Shown: in pieces, positions 8,746 through 18,832 of the stretch
How positions within the stretch are numbered: the first letter of the stretch is position 1
Layout of the letters: each line of letters starts with the position of its first letter
From: Bacteroidota bacterium
Lineage (GTDB): Bacteria; Bacteroidota; Bacteroidia; Flavobacteriales; Weeksellaceae
Assembly: GCA_023422635.1 (NCBI GenBank)
Contig: JAFAGO010000030.1
Location: forward strand, 52,766-116,765
Direction: 5' to 3'
DNA length: 64,000 nt
Notes under the pieces: model-generated
What the model was told of the DNA's origin: nothing
The model's input: the letters and a program-made list of their open reading frames with translations, nothing else
The model's database searches: none
Made by a program: the position numbers and the translations under genes

Positions 8746-8753
8746 CAAAAATA
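8746..8753 (-). promoter_or_regulatory. -7 element (TATTTTTG) of tig
   Basis: Minus-strand TATTTTTG matches the Bacteroidota consensus, 20 nt before the tig start codon. Confidence 0.6.
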
Positions 8754-8890
8754 GGGATTTTTCTTGATATATTTCATGATGAAACCGTTTAAAATTTTTA
8801 TTCAATTCGATTATTGAATGTGCTGATGCCAATTTCATAAAAACGATTGATTATGAGTCTTTCACAAAAAACGTAAAAGCCGTAAAATAG

Positions 8891-8922
8891 AAAAGAGTTG
8901 AAACCGAAATCCCAACTCTTTT
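8891..8922 (-). terminator. Terminator after the metal-uptake lipoprotein gene
   Basis: 10-bp inverted repeat AAAAGAGTTG/CAACTCTTTT with a 12-nt loop, just 3' of the lipoprotein stop codon on the minus strand. Confidence 0.75.
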
Positions 8923-8941
8923 TAAACACTTCTTTGAAATA

Positions 8942-9502
8942 TTACTGAATGCCAATTGTCGCGTTAACATCGGTTTCCCCGCCAGTTGTTTTTCCTTGCT
9001 GATTTTCGGCGGAAGGAAAGTTCATATCAACTGAAGTTGCTGCGTGGTGCAATTTGATTTGAACATTCGCATCCATTGGAGCAGAATTTATCTTCCAAGT
9101 GGAAAGAATTCCGATTCGTGTACCATCTGCCCTAGTAATATCTTCTGCATTTCGAAGCACATTGGTTTGTACACCTGCAAATTCAAAAGTAATAAAATGC
9201 TCTTCTTTTTCTTCTTCAATTTCATCGAGCGCACTATGATAATGATCGTCGTGTTTTACCTGAAAATCAAGTGCTACCGAATATTCTTTCCCCATCTCCA
9301 AATGTATTTTTTGGTCTGCAACGCCACCAATGTACGTGATGGTTTGTACATGGTCTAAATTTCCGACTTCTGTTAACGTAAGTTCCATTTTTTCGATTTC
9401 TTCGTGCTCATGAATATCTTCTGGAATATCATCGGTATTTCTGCAAGAAAATGCCAAAAACGACAACAAAAGCAATGCTAAAATTCTACCTATATTTTTC
9501 AT
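8942..9502 (-). CDS. His-rich lipoprotein linked to a TonB receptor
   Basis: 186 residues. The signal peptide ends in a lipobox (LLSFLAFSC, Cys20), so the mature protein is lipid-anchored. The mature part opens with an acidic, His-rich segment (DIPEDIHEHEEIEKMEL) and has further HDDHYHSALDEIEEEKEEH in the middle; both look like metal-binding stretches. It lies 38 bp downstream of the TonB-dependent receptor and should be cotranscribed. A role as a surface or periplasmic zinc (or other divalent metal) partner of that receptor is an inference from composition and position. The family name is not known to me. Confidence 0.75.
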   Translation of the reverse strand: MKNIGRILALLLLSFLAFSCRNTDDIPEDIHEHEEIEKMELTLTEVGNLDHVQTITYIGGVADQKIHLEMGKEYSVALDFQVKHDDHYHSALDEIEEEKEEHFITFEFAGVQTNVLRNAEDITRADGTRIGILSTWKINSAPMDANVQIKLHHAATSVDMNFPSAENQQGKTTGGETDVNATIGIQ

Positions 9503-9540
9503 AATGATTGTAAATTTGAATATTAAAAGTTTAAAAAAAA

Positions 9541-11928
9541 TTAAAATTTGAATTGTAAAGTAGCCACGAAATTTCTGCCCGGCTCCGGCATAAAATAGCG
9601 TAATCGATTCAGATATTCTCGATATTCGGTATTGAAAACATTGTTTAACCGAAAATTGAAATTCAGGTTTTTCAAAACGTCCACACCCAATGCTACATTA
9701 AAAATTGAATAACCCGACGGCGGAGTACTATAGTCCAATTCTTGAGAAACCAATGTTCCATTTTCTATAAAATCAACGTTAAGATTTCGAAGAGGAAATC
9801 TATTTTGATGAAGGGAAGTTTCATTTTCGATCAGGATATAAAAGCCATTATCCTTTTTTGAATTGAATTCTATTCCATTTCGAAAATTGGTGGGCATCAT
9901 TAAAATGAGTGGTTCATTGTGGGTAAAATCATCACCTTTCAACACACTAAAAGATCCTTTCCATTTCAAATAATCTGTAAAATGAAGCTGCGCATCTACA
10001 TCAATTCCCAAAATTCTCGCCTTGATCTGCTGAAATTCCCAAACCGGAAAAACGCCACGATTGGTGGAACGAACGCCCGTTGGAACTTGATTAATAAAAT
10101 TGTGAGAAAACATTGCATAAGGATTCACTTGCAATGAAAAACCTTCTAAAAATGAAAGTTCTGTTGTAAGAGAAAGCGTTGCATGATAAAGCGTTTCTTT
10201 CTTGATTTCCAAATTTCCAGCTTCAATAATGGCCGCGGAATGATGAAGACCATCCGCAAAAAGTTCGGCAGGATTAGGAGTTCGATCCGCTTTTGAAAGA
10301 TTCAATTTTACAGCAAACGCTTTGCTCTTGGAATAATCCAAACCAATATTTCCCGAAGTATTATGAAAATCCAATATCGGTCTGGTGAGAATGCGACTAT
10401 CATTTTCGGAGACAAAAAAGTTGGGGAAAATTCCCGCATATTTTAATCCCCACTCGGATGCATCATAATATTTATACGCATCGTATCGGCTAAAATCGTA
10501 TCGTAATCCAGCTTCTAAATGAAAATGTGAATTAAATCGGTAATGAAAAACCGAATACGCTCCAGCATCATAACGATAATAATCTGGGATAAGTCGGCGC
10601 GCTTTCGTTTCTGGATTTGGATAATTATCTTGAAAACTCGTAGAAATTCCACTTTCCAATTGCCAATTCGGACGTTCAATTACATGATTAAGACTTGCAG
10701 AATGGGTTATCAATCGCAAATCCATTGAAGGCAATTTGCTTAATTCCTCACCTCTTCGTATATCGAATTCTTTTCTTCTGTTAAGCTGAAAAGCATATTG
10801 AAAGCTTAATTTTCCAAAATTCTGAAAACGTTTATAGGTAGAAACTTTCGCGATGTAATGATTTACTTCCTGTTTAGGATTATGAATATCGAAAGAAAAA
10901 TCGTCCATATAAAAAGGTTGGCCAAAATTGATGGCTTGATAAAAATCTTCTGGACTTCCCAAATGTGCCCCTTTAAAAATACCGAAGCTTTGTTGAATTC
11001 CCGAATACGAAATTTCTAAACCTTCAGAAAAACTCCTTTTACCGAAAGCAAAATTAAAACTTCCCACTTCCGCACCTGTATTCTGCAATGTGTGATGCGG
11101 AACGTATTGATCGCCAAGTTTTTTATACCTTCCACCGGAGGTTACAAACCATTGATTCTTCCACGATTGCGCCAATTTCGCAGACCATTCAGCACCCCGT
11201 CCATTGGAGATCCCAGAGAAAGAAACGTTTCCCATTAACGTATCTTTTTTCGGTAAAATTTGCGGTTCCAAAATAACAACACCGCCAACGGCATCATTTC
11301 CATACTTTAATGCAGAAGCCCCCTTCACTACATCAATATGTTCGAAAGCACCCGGATCAACATTTGGTGCGTGCTCCACACCCCATTCCTGCTCTGCCAT
11401 TTTCACCCCATTATTAAGAATAGAAATACGACTTCCGTATAAACCATGAATTACGGGTTTAGCAATGTTGTTACCGGTTTTTAAAGTTGTTACACCGGAA
11501 ATTCCCGTTAAAAGATTGCCCAGATTTTCAGTAGACTTTCTTTGCAAATCCTCGTCGCTTATCGTAGAAATAATTACCGAAGATTTTTTTTGATGCGCGC
11601 CGTGTAAAGTAACCGATTCAATATTCCCCTCATGATGCTCAAGATATACGGTGAGAAAAATAGTTTCGTTGAGTTGAATACTTTCTACGAAAGTATCGCA
11701 ATCAGGATGTGTAACAGACAATGTATAATTCCCGGCTTGTTTATTTTGAATTAGGAACTTTCCATTTTGATCTGAAAGCAATTCGACATTTCCAAATTGC
11801 ACTTTTGCGTTAGACAACGGTGTTTTATCGTGTGAATCGAGAACAATTCCGGAAACCGAAAACCCAGTTTGTGCGTTGAATAATGTGCATCCAAAAAAGA
11901 TGAACATTAATTGTAATAAAAACTTCAT
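9541..11928 (-). CDS. TonB-dependent outer-membrane receptor (putative zinc/metal type)
   Basis: 795 residues. Order: signal peptide (cleaved after about residue 19), carboxypeptidase-regulatory-like beta-sandwich (FSVSGIVLDSHDKTPLSNAKVQF, about 22-105), plug domain (about 115-220, with IHGLYGSRISILNNGVKM and VDPGAFEHIDVVKGASALKYG), then the beta-barrel to a terminal Phe. It imports a ligand across the outer membrane using TonB energy. The plug and barrel read like ZnuD-type receptors (His-containing loops such as GLHHSAAIIEAG), and the flanking His-rich lipoprotein and small His/Cys protein support a zinc or other metal ligand. This specificity is inferred. Confidence 0.88.
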   Translation of the reverse strand: MKFLLQLMFIFFGCTLFNAQTGFSVSGIVLDSHDKTPLSNAKVQFGNVELLSDQNGKFLIQNKQAGNYTLSVTHPDCDTFVESIQLNETIFLTVYLEHHEGNIESVTLHGAHQKKSSVIISTISDEDLQRKSTENLGNLLTGISGVTTLKTGNNIAKPVIHGLYGSRISILNNGVKMAEQEWGVEHAPNVDPGAFEHIDVVKGASALKYGNDAVGGVVILEPQILPKKDTLMGNVSFSGISNGRGAEWSAKLAQSWKNQWFVTSGGRYKKLGDQYVPHHTLQNTGAEVGSFNFAFGKRSFSEGLEISYSGIQQSFGIFKGAHLGSPEDFYQAINFGQPFYMDDFSFDIHNPKQEVNHYIAKVSTYKRFQNFGKLSFQYAFQLNRRKEFDIRRGEELSKLPSMDLRLITHSASLNHVIERPNWQLESGISTSFQDNYPNPETKARRLIPDYYRYDAGAYSVFHYRFNSHFHLEAGLRYDFSRYDAYKYYDASEWGLKYAGIFPNFFVSENDSRILTRPILDFHNTSGNIGLDYSKSKAFAVKLNLSKADRTPNPAELFADGLHHSAAIIEAGNLEIKKETLYHATLSLTTELSFLEGFSLQVNPYAMFSHNFINQVPTGVRSTNRGVFPVWEFQQIKARILGIDVDAQLHFTDYLKWKGSFSVLKGDDFTHNEPLILMMPTNFRNGIEFNSKKDNGFYILIENETSLHQNRFPLRNLNVDFIENGTLVSQELDYSTPPSGYSIFNVALGVDVLKNLNFNFRLNNVFNTEYREYLNRLRYFMPEPGRNFVATLQFKF

Positions 11929-12354
11929 TAGTGAATTAATTTATAAATCATCAGTTCTAAAAATTCAAGATTTCTACATGAATTTTCTAAAACTAAATAC
12001 CATTAAGAATGAAACCCGAAATATTCGATAACTATAAATCATCTTCATTTCTCCTTCCGATGAAAGTGAATAATGTTCAAATAATTGAAAACTATAAACA
12101 AATGAGAAACAGAGATTTGGTTATCTTGATAAATTCGGATAATTACCTTGTTGGAAAAAAAATATTGTAAACGATGTAAAACCAAATTATTACAAATAGC
12201 AAAACCGTTGCAATCATACAATAAGTATCATTACGATTGTTTCATATTCCAATTCGCTATTCCAAAATGAGATAAAACATTCACTATTCTACCGAATAAG
12301 AATTCACCTCTTTCGAAACTAGCAAATCTTTACAATTAGACTTTACAACAAGAT
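11929..12354. other. Non-coding gap upstream of the TonB receptor
   Basis: 426 bp of AT-rich DNA with no convincing gene. It should hold the receptor promoter and, if the cluster is metal-regulated, a Fur/Zur-type operator. The best dyad I see is GCAA-N5-TTGC near 12203-12215 (GCAAAACCGTTGC read on the plus strand), which is too short to name. An AAATCTT/AAGATTT pair near 12325-12355 may form a weak hairpin after the small exported protein gene. Confidence 0.4.
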
Positions 12355-12711
12355 TTAAGAAAAAACAAAAACTGGAGGTCCGCGAGGATTTAAAGAAGAT
12401 TTCCAATGTAAAAGAATTTCAGAAACATACGTAATCGAATGCGGATGCGAATCTTGCATAAATGGAGTTGCAATCTCCACAACATCTGGAATCTGAAAAT
12501 AATTGGTACTGTTAAAGTGACAAACAGGACAATCTTTCGAAGATGAACTAACATCTGATGAAAAATGAACTTCCTTCGAACCCTTTAGCGTAATAGAACT
12601 AAGAATACTATCACTATGCTGATGAAAATTCGCAGAGAAAACAATCGCAAACGCATACAAGCCTGATAAAAAGTAGGCCATATACCGCTGGATATTTTTA
12701 TTGCGAAACAT
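12355..12711 (-). CDS. Small His/Cys exported protein (DUF2946-like)
   Basis: 118 residues with an N-terminal hydrophobic segment (YMAYFLSGLYAFAIVFSANF), a His motif directly after it (HQHSD), a CPVCHF pair in the middle, further His residues (DSHPHS) and a C-terminal LNPRGPPVFVF. This pattern (leader, CxxCH-like centre, RGPP end) resembles the short DUF2946-type proteins found beside metal-uptake TonB receptors. It is upstream of the receptor on the same strand but separated by 426 bp. A role in metal sensing or delivery is inferred. The promoter could be TAAATTAG, 5 nt from the ATG. Confidence 0.65.
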   Translation of the reverse strand: MFRNKNIQRYMAYFLSGLYAFAIVFSANFHQHSDSILSSITLKGSKEVHFSSDVSSSSKDCPVCHFNSTNYFQIPDVVEIATPFMQDSHPHSITYVSEILLHWKSSLNPRGPPVFVFS

Positions 12712-12805
12712 TTCGCTAATTTACGCATTTTCCTGCGAATAGTCATATTCAATATGTTCTTAAAATAAAAGTTTATTTTGTATTTTTGTAGTGAAAATTT
12801 TGTGT

Positions 12806-13795
12806 ATGAAAGAGAGCGCAGTAAAAAAGATTGCAGTCTTTACTTCCGGAGGAGACGCCCCGGGAATGAATGCGGCACTAAGAGCCGTAGTGAGAACAGC
12901 AAGCCACTTCAAATTGGAGTGCTATGGAGTAAGAGAAGGATATAATGGACTTATTAATGATGATTTCACGAAAATGGGTCCACGTTCTGTAAAAAATATT
13001 ATTACTCAAGGAGGAACCATCTTGAAATCAGCCCGTTCATTGGAGTTTAAAACTCCTGAAGGAAGAAAAAAAGCATACGAAAATTGTAAAAAATACGGTA
13101 TTGATGCTTTGGTTTGTATTGGTGGAGATGGTAGCTTTACTGGAGCAAAAATATTTAACGAAGAATTTCCAGATATTCGAGTTATCGGAATCCCAGGAAC
13201 AATCGATAACGATATCTTCGGAACTGATAATACCATAGGTTACGATACAGCACTGAATACCGCAATGGAAGCAATTGATAAAATTCGCGACACTGCTACT
13301 TCACACAACCGTGTTTTCTTTGTAGAAGTAATGGGTAGAGATGCTGGTTTTATCGCACTGAACAGTGGAATCGCTACAGGAGCTTTAGACATCCTAATTC
13401 CAGAAAGAAAAGATTCTATCCAAGAACTCATCAATACATTTAAATACGCAGAAAAAGTTGGAAAAACTTCGAGCATCGTAGTGGTTGCTGAAGGCGAAAA
13501 ACTTGGCAATGTGTACGACCTTGCAAAAGCAACAAAACTTCATTTCCCAGATTACGATATTCGAGTAACCGTTCTTGGACACATTCAAAGAGGTGGTTCG
13601 CCAAGCTGCGCAGATCGCGTATTAGCAAGCAAATTAGGTTATGGTTCAATTACAGGACTTATTGAAGGGAAAAACAAAGTAATGGTTGGTTTACAATCCA
13701 ATAAAATTACCTATACCCCAATCGAGGAAGCAATTAAAAAACACAACGAAATTGATAAAGATCTTCTTCATATCGCAGAAATTTTATCAATGTAA
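12806..13795 (+). CDS. pfkA: ATP-dependent 6-phosphofructokinase
   Basis: 329 residues, the standard bacterial PfkA length. Committed step of glycolysis: fructose 6-phosphate to fructose 1,6-bisphosphate. Visible motifs are FTSGGDAPGMNAALRAVVR (ATP loop), VCIGGDGSFTGA, GIPGTIDNDI with the catalytic Asp, EVMGRDAGF, and GHIQRGGSPSCADR. A GTG codon at 12791 is in frame, but the -7 element TATTTTTG at 12781-12788 would then overlap the leader completely; the ATG at 12806 gives the expected N-terminus and is preferred. gapA follows 46 bp later on the same strand. Confidence 0.95.
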   Translation: MKESAVKKIAVFTSGGDAPGMNAALRAVVRTASHFKLECYGVREGYNGLINDDFTKMGPRSVKNIITQGGTILKSARSLEFKTPEGRKKAYENCKKYGIDALVCIGGDGSFTGAKIFNEEFPDIRVIGIPGTIDNDIFGTDNTIGYDTALNTAMEAIDKIRDTATSHNRVFFVEVMGRDAGFIALNSGIATGALDILIPERKDSIQELINTFKYAEKVGKTSSIVVVAEGEKLGNVYDLAKATKLHFPDYDIRVTVLGHIQRGGSPSCADRVLASKLGYGSITGLIEGKNKVMVGLQSNKITYTPIEEAIKKHNEIDKDLLHIAEILSM

Positions 13796-13820
13796 TTACA
13801 TCTAAAAAAACAATTTTTAA

Positions 13821-14846
<1,026 letters not shown>

Positions 14847-14868
14847 TTCCATTTCATTTACAATAACG

Positions 14869-14896
14869 AACCTCCCATTTTGGGAGGTTTTTTTAT
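14869..14896 (+). terminator. gapA terminator
   Basis: AACCTCCC/GGGAGGTT stem with a 5-nt loop, followed by a run of T. Confidence 0.88.
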
Positions 14897-14910
14897 GGCT
14901 TAAAATAAAA

Positions 14911-14940
14911 AAAATGCCTTCATTTTTCAGAAGACATTTT
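14911..14940 (-). terminator. Amylase-gene terminator
   Basis: AAAATGcCTTC/GAAGaCATTTT stem with one mismatch, followed by A on the plus strand, so T on the minus-strand transcript. It lies just after the amylase stop codon. Confidence 0.65.
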
Positions 14941-14966
14941 TATTGAGCAAATGGTAAAACGTACTT

Positions 14967-17123
14967 TTATTTAACCATCATTTTTAAAGTAGAATTTCCG
15001 TTATCCGATTTCAGTTGTACAATATAAACACCCGATTTCAGTCCATTTAATGCGATTTCTTGTTCACCTTCCGATGATGAAGTTCGTACATTTTTTATCA
15101 ATTTTCCAGTAACATCAAATACGGAAATTACACCATTATTAGCATTTTTGAAGCGAAATTTTGCAATACCATTTTTAACTGGATTGTCTAAAAGCTCAAA
15201 ATTTGCTTTTGTAAGCGATGCTTCTGAAGTAGCCAAAGTTACATCTCTAACAAAATTAGAACTAGTCGCATCCCAAACATACCATTTATCTTCTGTAACA
15301 TCTGTAATATCGCCCGTTTGCGTAACACCCAAAGTTCCTGTCGGATTTCCATCTCTAAACAAGAAGCTTACTTTAATAACTCCAGGAAAAGTATATTTAA
15401 ACCACCCCGGATTTTCGGAATCTGCACTCATTGCAATTGGGTCATTCCAATTTGCTGCTGGTAAAGCATTTGCTGGTTCGTAATTCCAATAATGAATTTT
15501 TGGTGAAGGCCAATTAGGAGTTGTGGTTGGGGGTTTAAAACGAATTACAATATCAGAAGGCGTTATAAAATTATAATTTCTTTCCGCAACACCCGAAGAT
15601 AGATTTTGATTGTCAAAAGCAACCGCTTTAACAGTTGTGGTATTGCTCACCGAAAAAGCCCCTGAATATTTTGTAGAAGATATTGTGGGCTCCGTACCAT
15701 CAGTGGTATAATAAATCGTTGGCGCAACTCCACTATCGTCTGTAGCTGTAATGGTTACCGATTGTGGCGAACCATTCGCGTAAGAGCCGCTTGGCAATAC
15801 AATATTAATTACAGGTGCTACATTTACCGCAGCTTTAGACCAAACTGAATAATCTGACCCGGAAACAATAAGATTCCATCCTGTACCTGTTGGCGTCCAA
15901 GAATAACTTCCTATTTTCATCGCCACAACTGGTTCTGCATCGCTTGCTCTTTTTTTAATGTAAGCACTATACAAGCCAGGAGATGCACTAGCAATTGTTA
16001 CCGAACTATATGCATCAATGCCGTTTGTTTTTCTTACTGCCATTAATTTGTTAATTAATGCAGAATTATTAGAATAGGTTCTCGAAACACCATCTTTACT
16101 ATAAGTACCACCATAATAATGTGGTGCCCAAACGCAAGGAATTCCAGGATGTGTTAAAATATATGCATACGCTTTTGGAATACTACTTCCCAAAATTGCA
16201 CTTGAAGCGTTGAAGGTATCGTGATTATCAACAAAAGTAACAGCTTTTTCGCTATAGCCATATTTCCCTACCAAACCTGGCATTGCGGATGAATTATTTA
16301 GTGTTGCAAAAGAATTCGCCGCTAAGGCAGAAGACAAAGTATAATATAAAGGAAAGTCGAATGCACCAGAAATATTTGCACCACCAGAATACGTTCCGTC
16401 GACCCAGCTTTTTACCAAATCGAGATTTCCATCCCAATATTCACCGACGGAATAATAGGGCTGACTATCTTGGATATAATTTCCAAAATAAGTAGAAGAA
16501 AATCCTTTCGCCACATCCCAACGCCAACCTTTAAAACCTTTACTTTTTAATATTGAAAGATATTCCTTTACCCCATTTTGAACTGTGGAATTCGTGTGAT
16601 CCAAATCTCGAGATCCATCAAATCCAATTCCGGTATCGGCAGCTCCCGAAGGTCGACACCCTTCATACGTTGCAGAAGATGCTTCATCATCTATACAAAT
16701 GGTTTCGCATCCCCAGTCTGGATTAGTAAAATCTGTCCAGCCCGTAGTTCCACTTCGATGATTCACCACAATATCTGCGATAGGATAAATTCCTCTGGAA
16801 TTCATATTCGAAAGCATTTTTGTCATTTGCGCTTCCGAGCCCCAAGAGGTTTGAGAAAAATTGTGGAGTTGCGTAGGAAAATAACCAACACCACCGGTAG
16901 ACACACTTGGCGGTGGCGTCCAAACCATATCAAATCCTAACGCCTTTAAATTACCGGCTCTAGAACCCAAAAATTCATAAAGTCCACCTTCGGATGAAAC
17001 ACGGGATTGCGCATATTCATCCCAACCGAACGACTGCAGCATAATATCATCAAGATACTCTTGAGATTTTAAAGGCACCGAAAATGCCCAAGCACACACC
17101 AAAAAAAGTATTTGTTTCTTCAT
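14967..17123 (-). CDS. Secreted alpha-amylase (GH13) with starch-binding module and T9SS sorting domain
   Basis: 718 residues. Order: signal peptide (1-20); GH13 barrel (about 21-400) with nucleophile D203 in GWRWDVAKGF, acid/base E228 in SVGEYWD and D302 in FVDNHDT; a chitobiase/hexosaminidase C-terminal-like repeat (about 445-515, IYYTTDGTEPTISSTKY); a CBM26-like starch-binding module (about 520-615, IHYWNYEP); and a C-terminal type IX sorting domain (about 645-718, ending LKMMVK). It should cut internal alpha-1,4 bonds of starch outside the cell or on the surface. The sugars would feed the neighbouring pfkA-gapA. It stands alone, not inside a Sus-type PUL. Confidence 0.92.
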   Translation of the reverse strand: MKKQILFLVCAWAFSVPLKSQEYLDDIMLQSFGWDEYAQSRVSSEGGLYEFLGSRAGNLKALGFDMVWTPPPSVSTGGVGYFPTQLHNFSQTSWGSEAQMTKMLSNMNSRGIYPIADIVVNHRSGTTGWTDFTNPDWGCETICIDDEASSATYEGCRPSGAADTGIGFDGSRDLDHTNSTVQNGVKEYLSILKSKGFKGWRWDVAKGFSSTYFGNYIQDSQPYYSVGEYWDGNLDLVKSWVDGTYSGGANISGAFDFPLYYTLSSALAANSFATLNNSSAMPGLVGKYGYSEKAVTFVDNHDTFNASSAILGSSIPKAYAYILTHPGIPCVWAPHYYGGTYSKDGVSRTYSNNSALINKLMAVRKTNGIDAYSSVTIASASPGLYSAYIKKRASDAEPVVAMKIGSYSWTPTGTGWNLIVSGSDYSVWSKAAVNVAPVINIVLPSGSYANGSPQSVTITATDDSGVAPTIYYTTDGTEPTISSTKYSGAFSVSNTTTVKAVAFDNQNLSSGVAERNYNFITPSDIVIRFKPPTTTPNWPSPKIHYWNYEPANALPAANWNDPIAMSADSENPGWFKYTFPGVIKVSFLFRDGNPTGTLGVTQTGDITDVTEDKWYVWDATSSNFVRDVTLATSEASLTKANFELLDNPVKNGIAKFRFKNANNGVISVFDVTGKLIKNVRTSSSEGEQEIALNGLKSGVYIVQLKSDNGNSTLKMMVK

Positions 17124-17292
17124 TATAAGGGATTTTTTAGTTCTTAAAAATATTAATTTTTAAGGAATTCTAAAAATATTTCCCCATTTAATGCGATACC
17201 AGAATCCATCGAATATAGATCAAAGCGAGATAATAGAAATCTCAATTTTGGAGTTGAAAAAATTATCCAAAAACGCGATGAACAAAGAAAAA

Positions 17293-17922
17293 TTAATAGT
17301 TTCTAACGGTGATATGAAAACAAGATTGCTGCTTTTCTTTTATATAATAGATGCGACCTAATTTGCGATAATGTTCCAAAACACTTTCTAACTTTTTCAA
17401 AAGTTTTTCATTATGTGCCATCTTTCCATTAAATCGGATGTACGAAATATCGAAAGAATTTCCGTAATTGTGTGAACTAATCCCTGACGAGGCATTTCGA
17501 TTTACTTTTCGCAATTGGCATTGATCTTCTAACGTTCGCGTAAGTGAAGTTACCGTAAAATAACTTCCTTTGGTATCTTCATAAAATCTACTCCCGATAC
17601 GCTCGAGTGTTTTTCTGGTTTTAAAATTCAAATATTCTCTGCTGTGCGTCAATTTTTGCAAACGATAGCCCGTAGAAGACTTTTTCACCTTATGCAAACG
17701 TTTCATATTTACATATTGCGTAAAGGTTTTATTATTTTTTAAAAGGGCAACCGTAAATTTTTTAGAAGCATCCAAATGCACCTGATACAAAGGAGTCGGC
17801 TTCACTTTCAAAACCTCATCTAAATCATAACAATTGCTTTTCGAGGATTTTTGCGCACTATAATTTTGGAATAATAAAAAAACAGATCCTAAAGTAATCG
17901 ATCTCAACACTATTTTACTCAT
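17293..17922 (-). CDS. DUF5715 protein, M15-like peptidase fold
   Basis: 209 residues with a signal peptide ending about residue 23 (FLLFQNYSAQ). The C-terminal half carries SSHNYGNSFDISYI, which matches the SxHxxGxxxD zinc-ligand motif of D-Ala-D-Ala carboxypeptidases of the M15/hedgehog fold. CFHITV near the end would give the last His ligand. The usual catalytic Glu before that His is not evident, so activity is uncertain. A periplasmic role at peptidoglycan is an inference. It lies 31 bp downstream of the DUF4230 gene and may be cotranscribed with it. Confidence 0.75.
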   Translation of the reverse strand: MSKIVLRSITLGSVFLLFQNYSAQKSSKSNCYDLDEVLKVKPTPLYQVHLDASKKFTVALLKNNKTFTQYVNMKRLHKVKKSSTGYRLQKLTHSREYLNFKTRKTLERIGSRFYEDTKGSYFTVTSLTRTLEDQCQLRKVNRNASSGISSHNYGNSFDISYIRFNGKMAHNEKLLKKLESVLEHYRKLGRIYYIKEKQQSCFHITVRNY

Positions 17923-17953
17923 ACATTCTTTAAACGAATAATTTCAAGAAACG

Positions 17954-18679
17954 TTATACTAAATCGCGATTTTCATAGCCAATTCTCTTGTTACTTTCGG
18001 AAATGGCGGAAGGATTTTCCAATGAGAATTGTTTACTTTCCAATAGTTCTGTTAACAAAGTTTTCATTTGTTCTTCGGCAATTTTGGGTAAATGCGATTT
18101 TTTTGCGGCTTCAATAACTTGTTTTTTACCGTTTTGCTGAATTTTTGCTAAATCTTCTTTAGAAAAAAGATTAAAAAAATGCTCTTCAATATTGTAATAC
18201 TTATAATTGGTTTCCGTGGAGAGAATTTCTGGTGCAGGAAAATCAAGCAACTTCACCTTTCGGTTAACTTCATCAATTTCCCATTTAAATTTCTCAAAAT
18301 CGTATCCTACTAAAATTTTAGCTTCAACAATCACCAGCGCTCTTTTTTTAGAGGGAATAAAATTAAAAATCTTCGAGGTTTCTTCGTAATTGTAAATTTC
18401 ATTAAAATGACCTTCAGCAGTTACCACTTTAAAAACTTTACGCATACTTTCCACAATTATATGCGAACTTTCAGTAACAACCGGCGGCACTGATTTTAAA
18501 TTTTTAGATGCCAAAAAAGCAATAACGCCACCCAAAAGCAACCCTAAAAGCAACATAAAAACAATGCTCATTATTTGTGCCGATTGGGTTTGCGACATTT
18601 GATAAACGAAAACACCCAAAAGCACAATCATAAGAATGCCAATAATCCAAAGAATAGATTTAAATTTTCCAATATTCAT
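17954..18679 (-). CDS. DUF4230 domain protein, membrane anchored
   Basis: 241 residues from the ATG at 18679; an upstream in-frame start exists, but it would add an atypical Cys/Phe-rich leader, and a -7 element TATCTTTG lies about 17 nt before the chosen ATG. Two hydrophobic segments (ILWIIGILMIVLLGVFVYQM, then IVFMLLLGLLLGGVIAFLA) are followed by a soluble domain of about 160 residues. That domain has the DUF4230 look: VTAEGHFNEIYNYEET, then KRALVIVEAKILVGYDF. The role of the family is unknown. It is upstream of the DUF5715 gene. Confidence 0.75.
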   Translation of the reverse strand: MNIGKFKSILWIIGILMIVLLGVFVYQMSQTQSAQIMSIVFMLLLGLLLGGVIAFLASKNLKSVPPVVTESSHIIVESMRKVFKVVTAEGHFNEIYNYEETSKIFNFIPSKKRALVIVEAKILVGYDFEKFKWEIDEVNRKVKLLDFPAPEILSTETNYKYYNIEEHFFNLFSKEDLAKIQQNGKKQVIEAAKKSHLPKIAEEQMKTLLTELLESKQFSLENPSAISESNKRIGYENRDLV

Positions 18680-18832
18680 AAGTAGGAGTTTACAACCAAA
18701 GATAAGAAATCTAACAAATTGCAGTTGATGCAAATACCATACAATTCAATTCATGAAATTAAAAAATTTTCAATTTTACTTGGCGTCTATTAGAATTATC
18801 ATAAATGTGATTTGTTCTAAAATTTAAACACA

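Noticed and set aside
12791..12805. GTG start for pfkA
   Set aside because: It directly follows the -7 element; the ATG at 12806 gives the usual N-terminus.
16283..16940. Plus-strand frames inside the amylase gene
   Set aside because: They overlap conserved catalytic motifs on the opposite strand and show no protein features.
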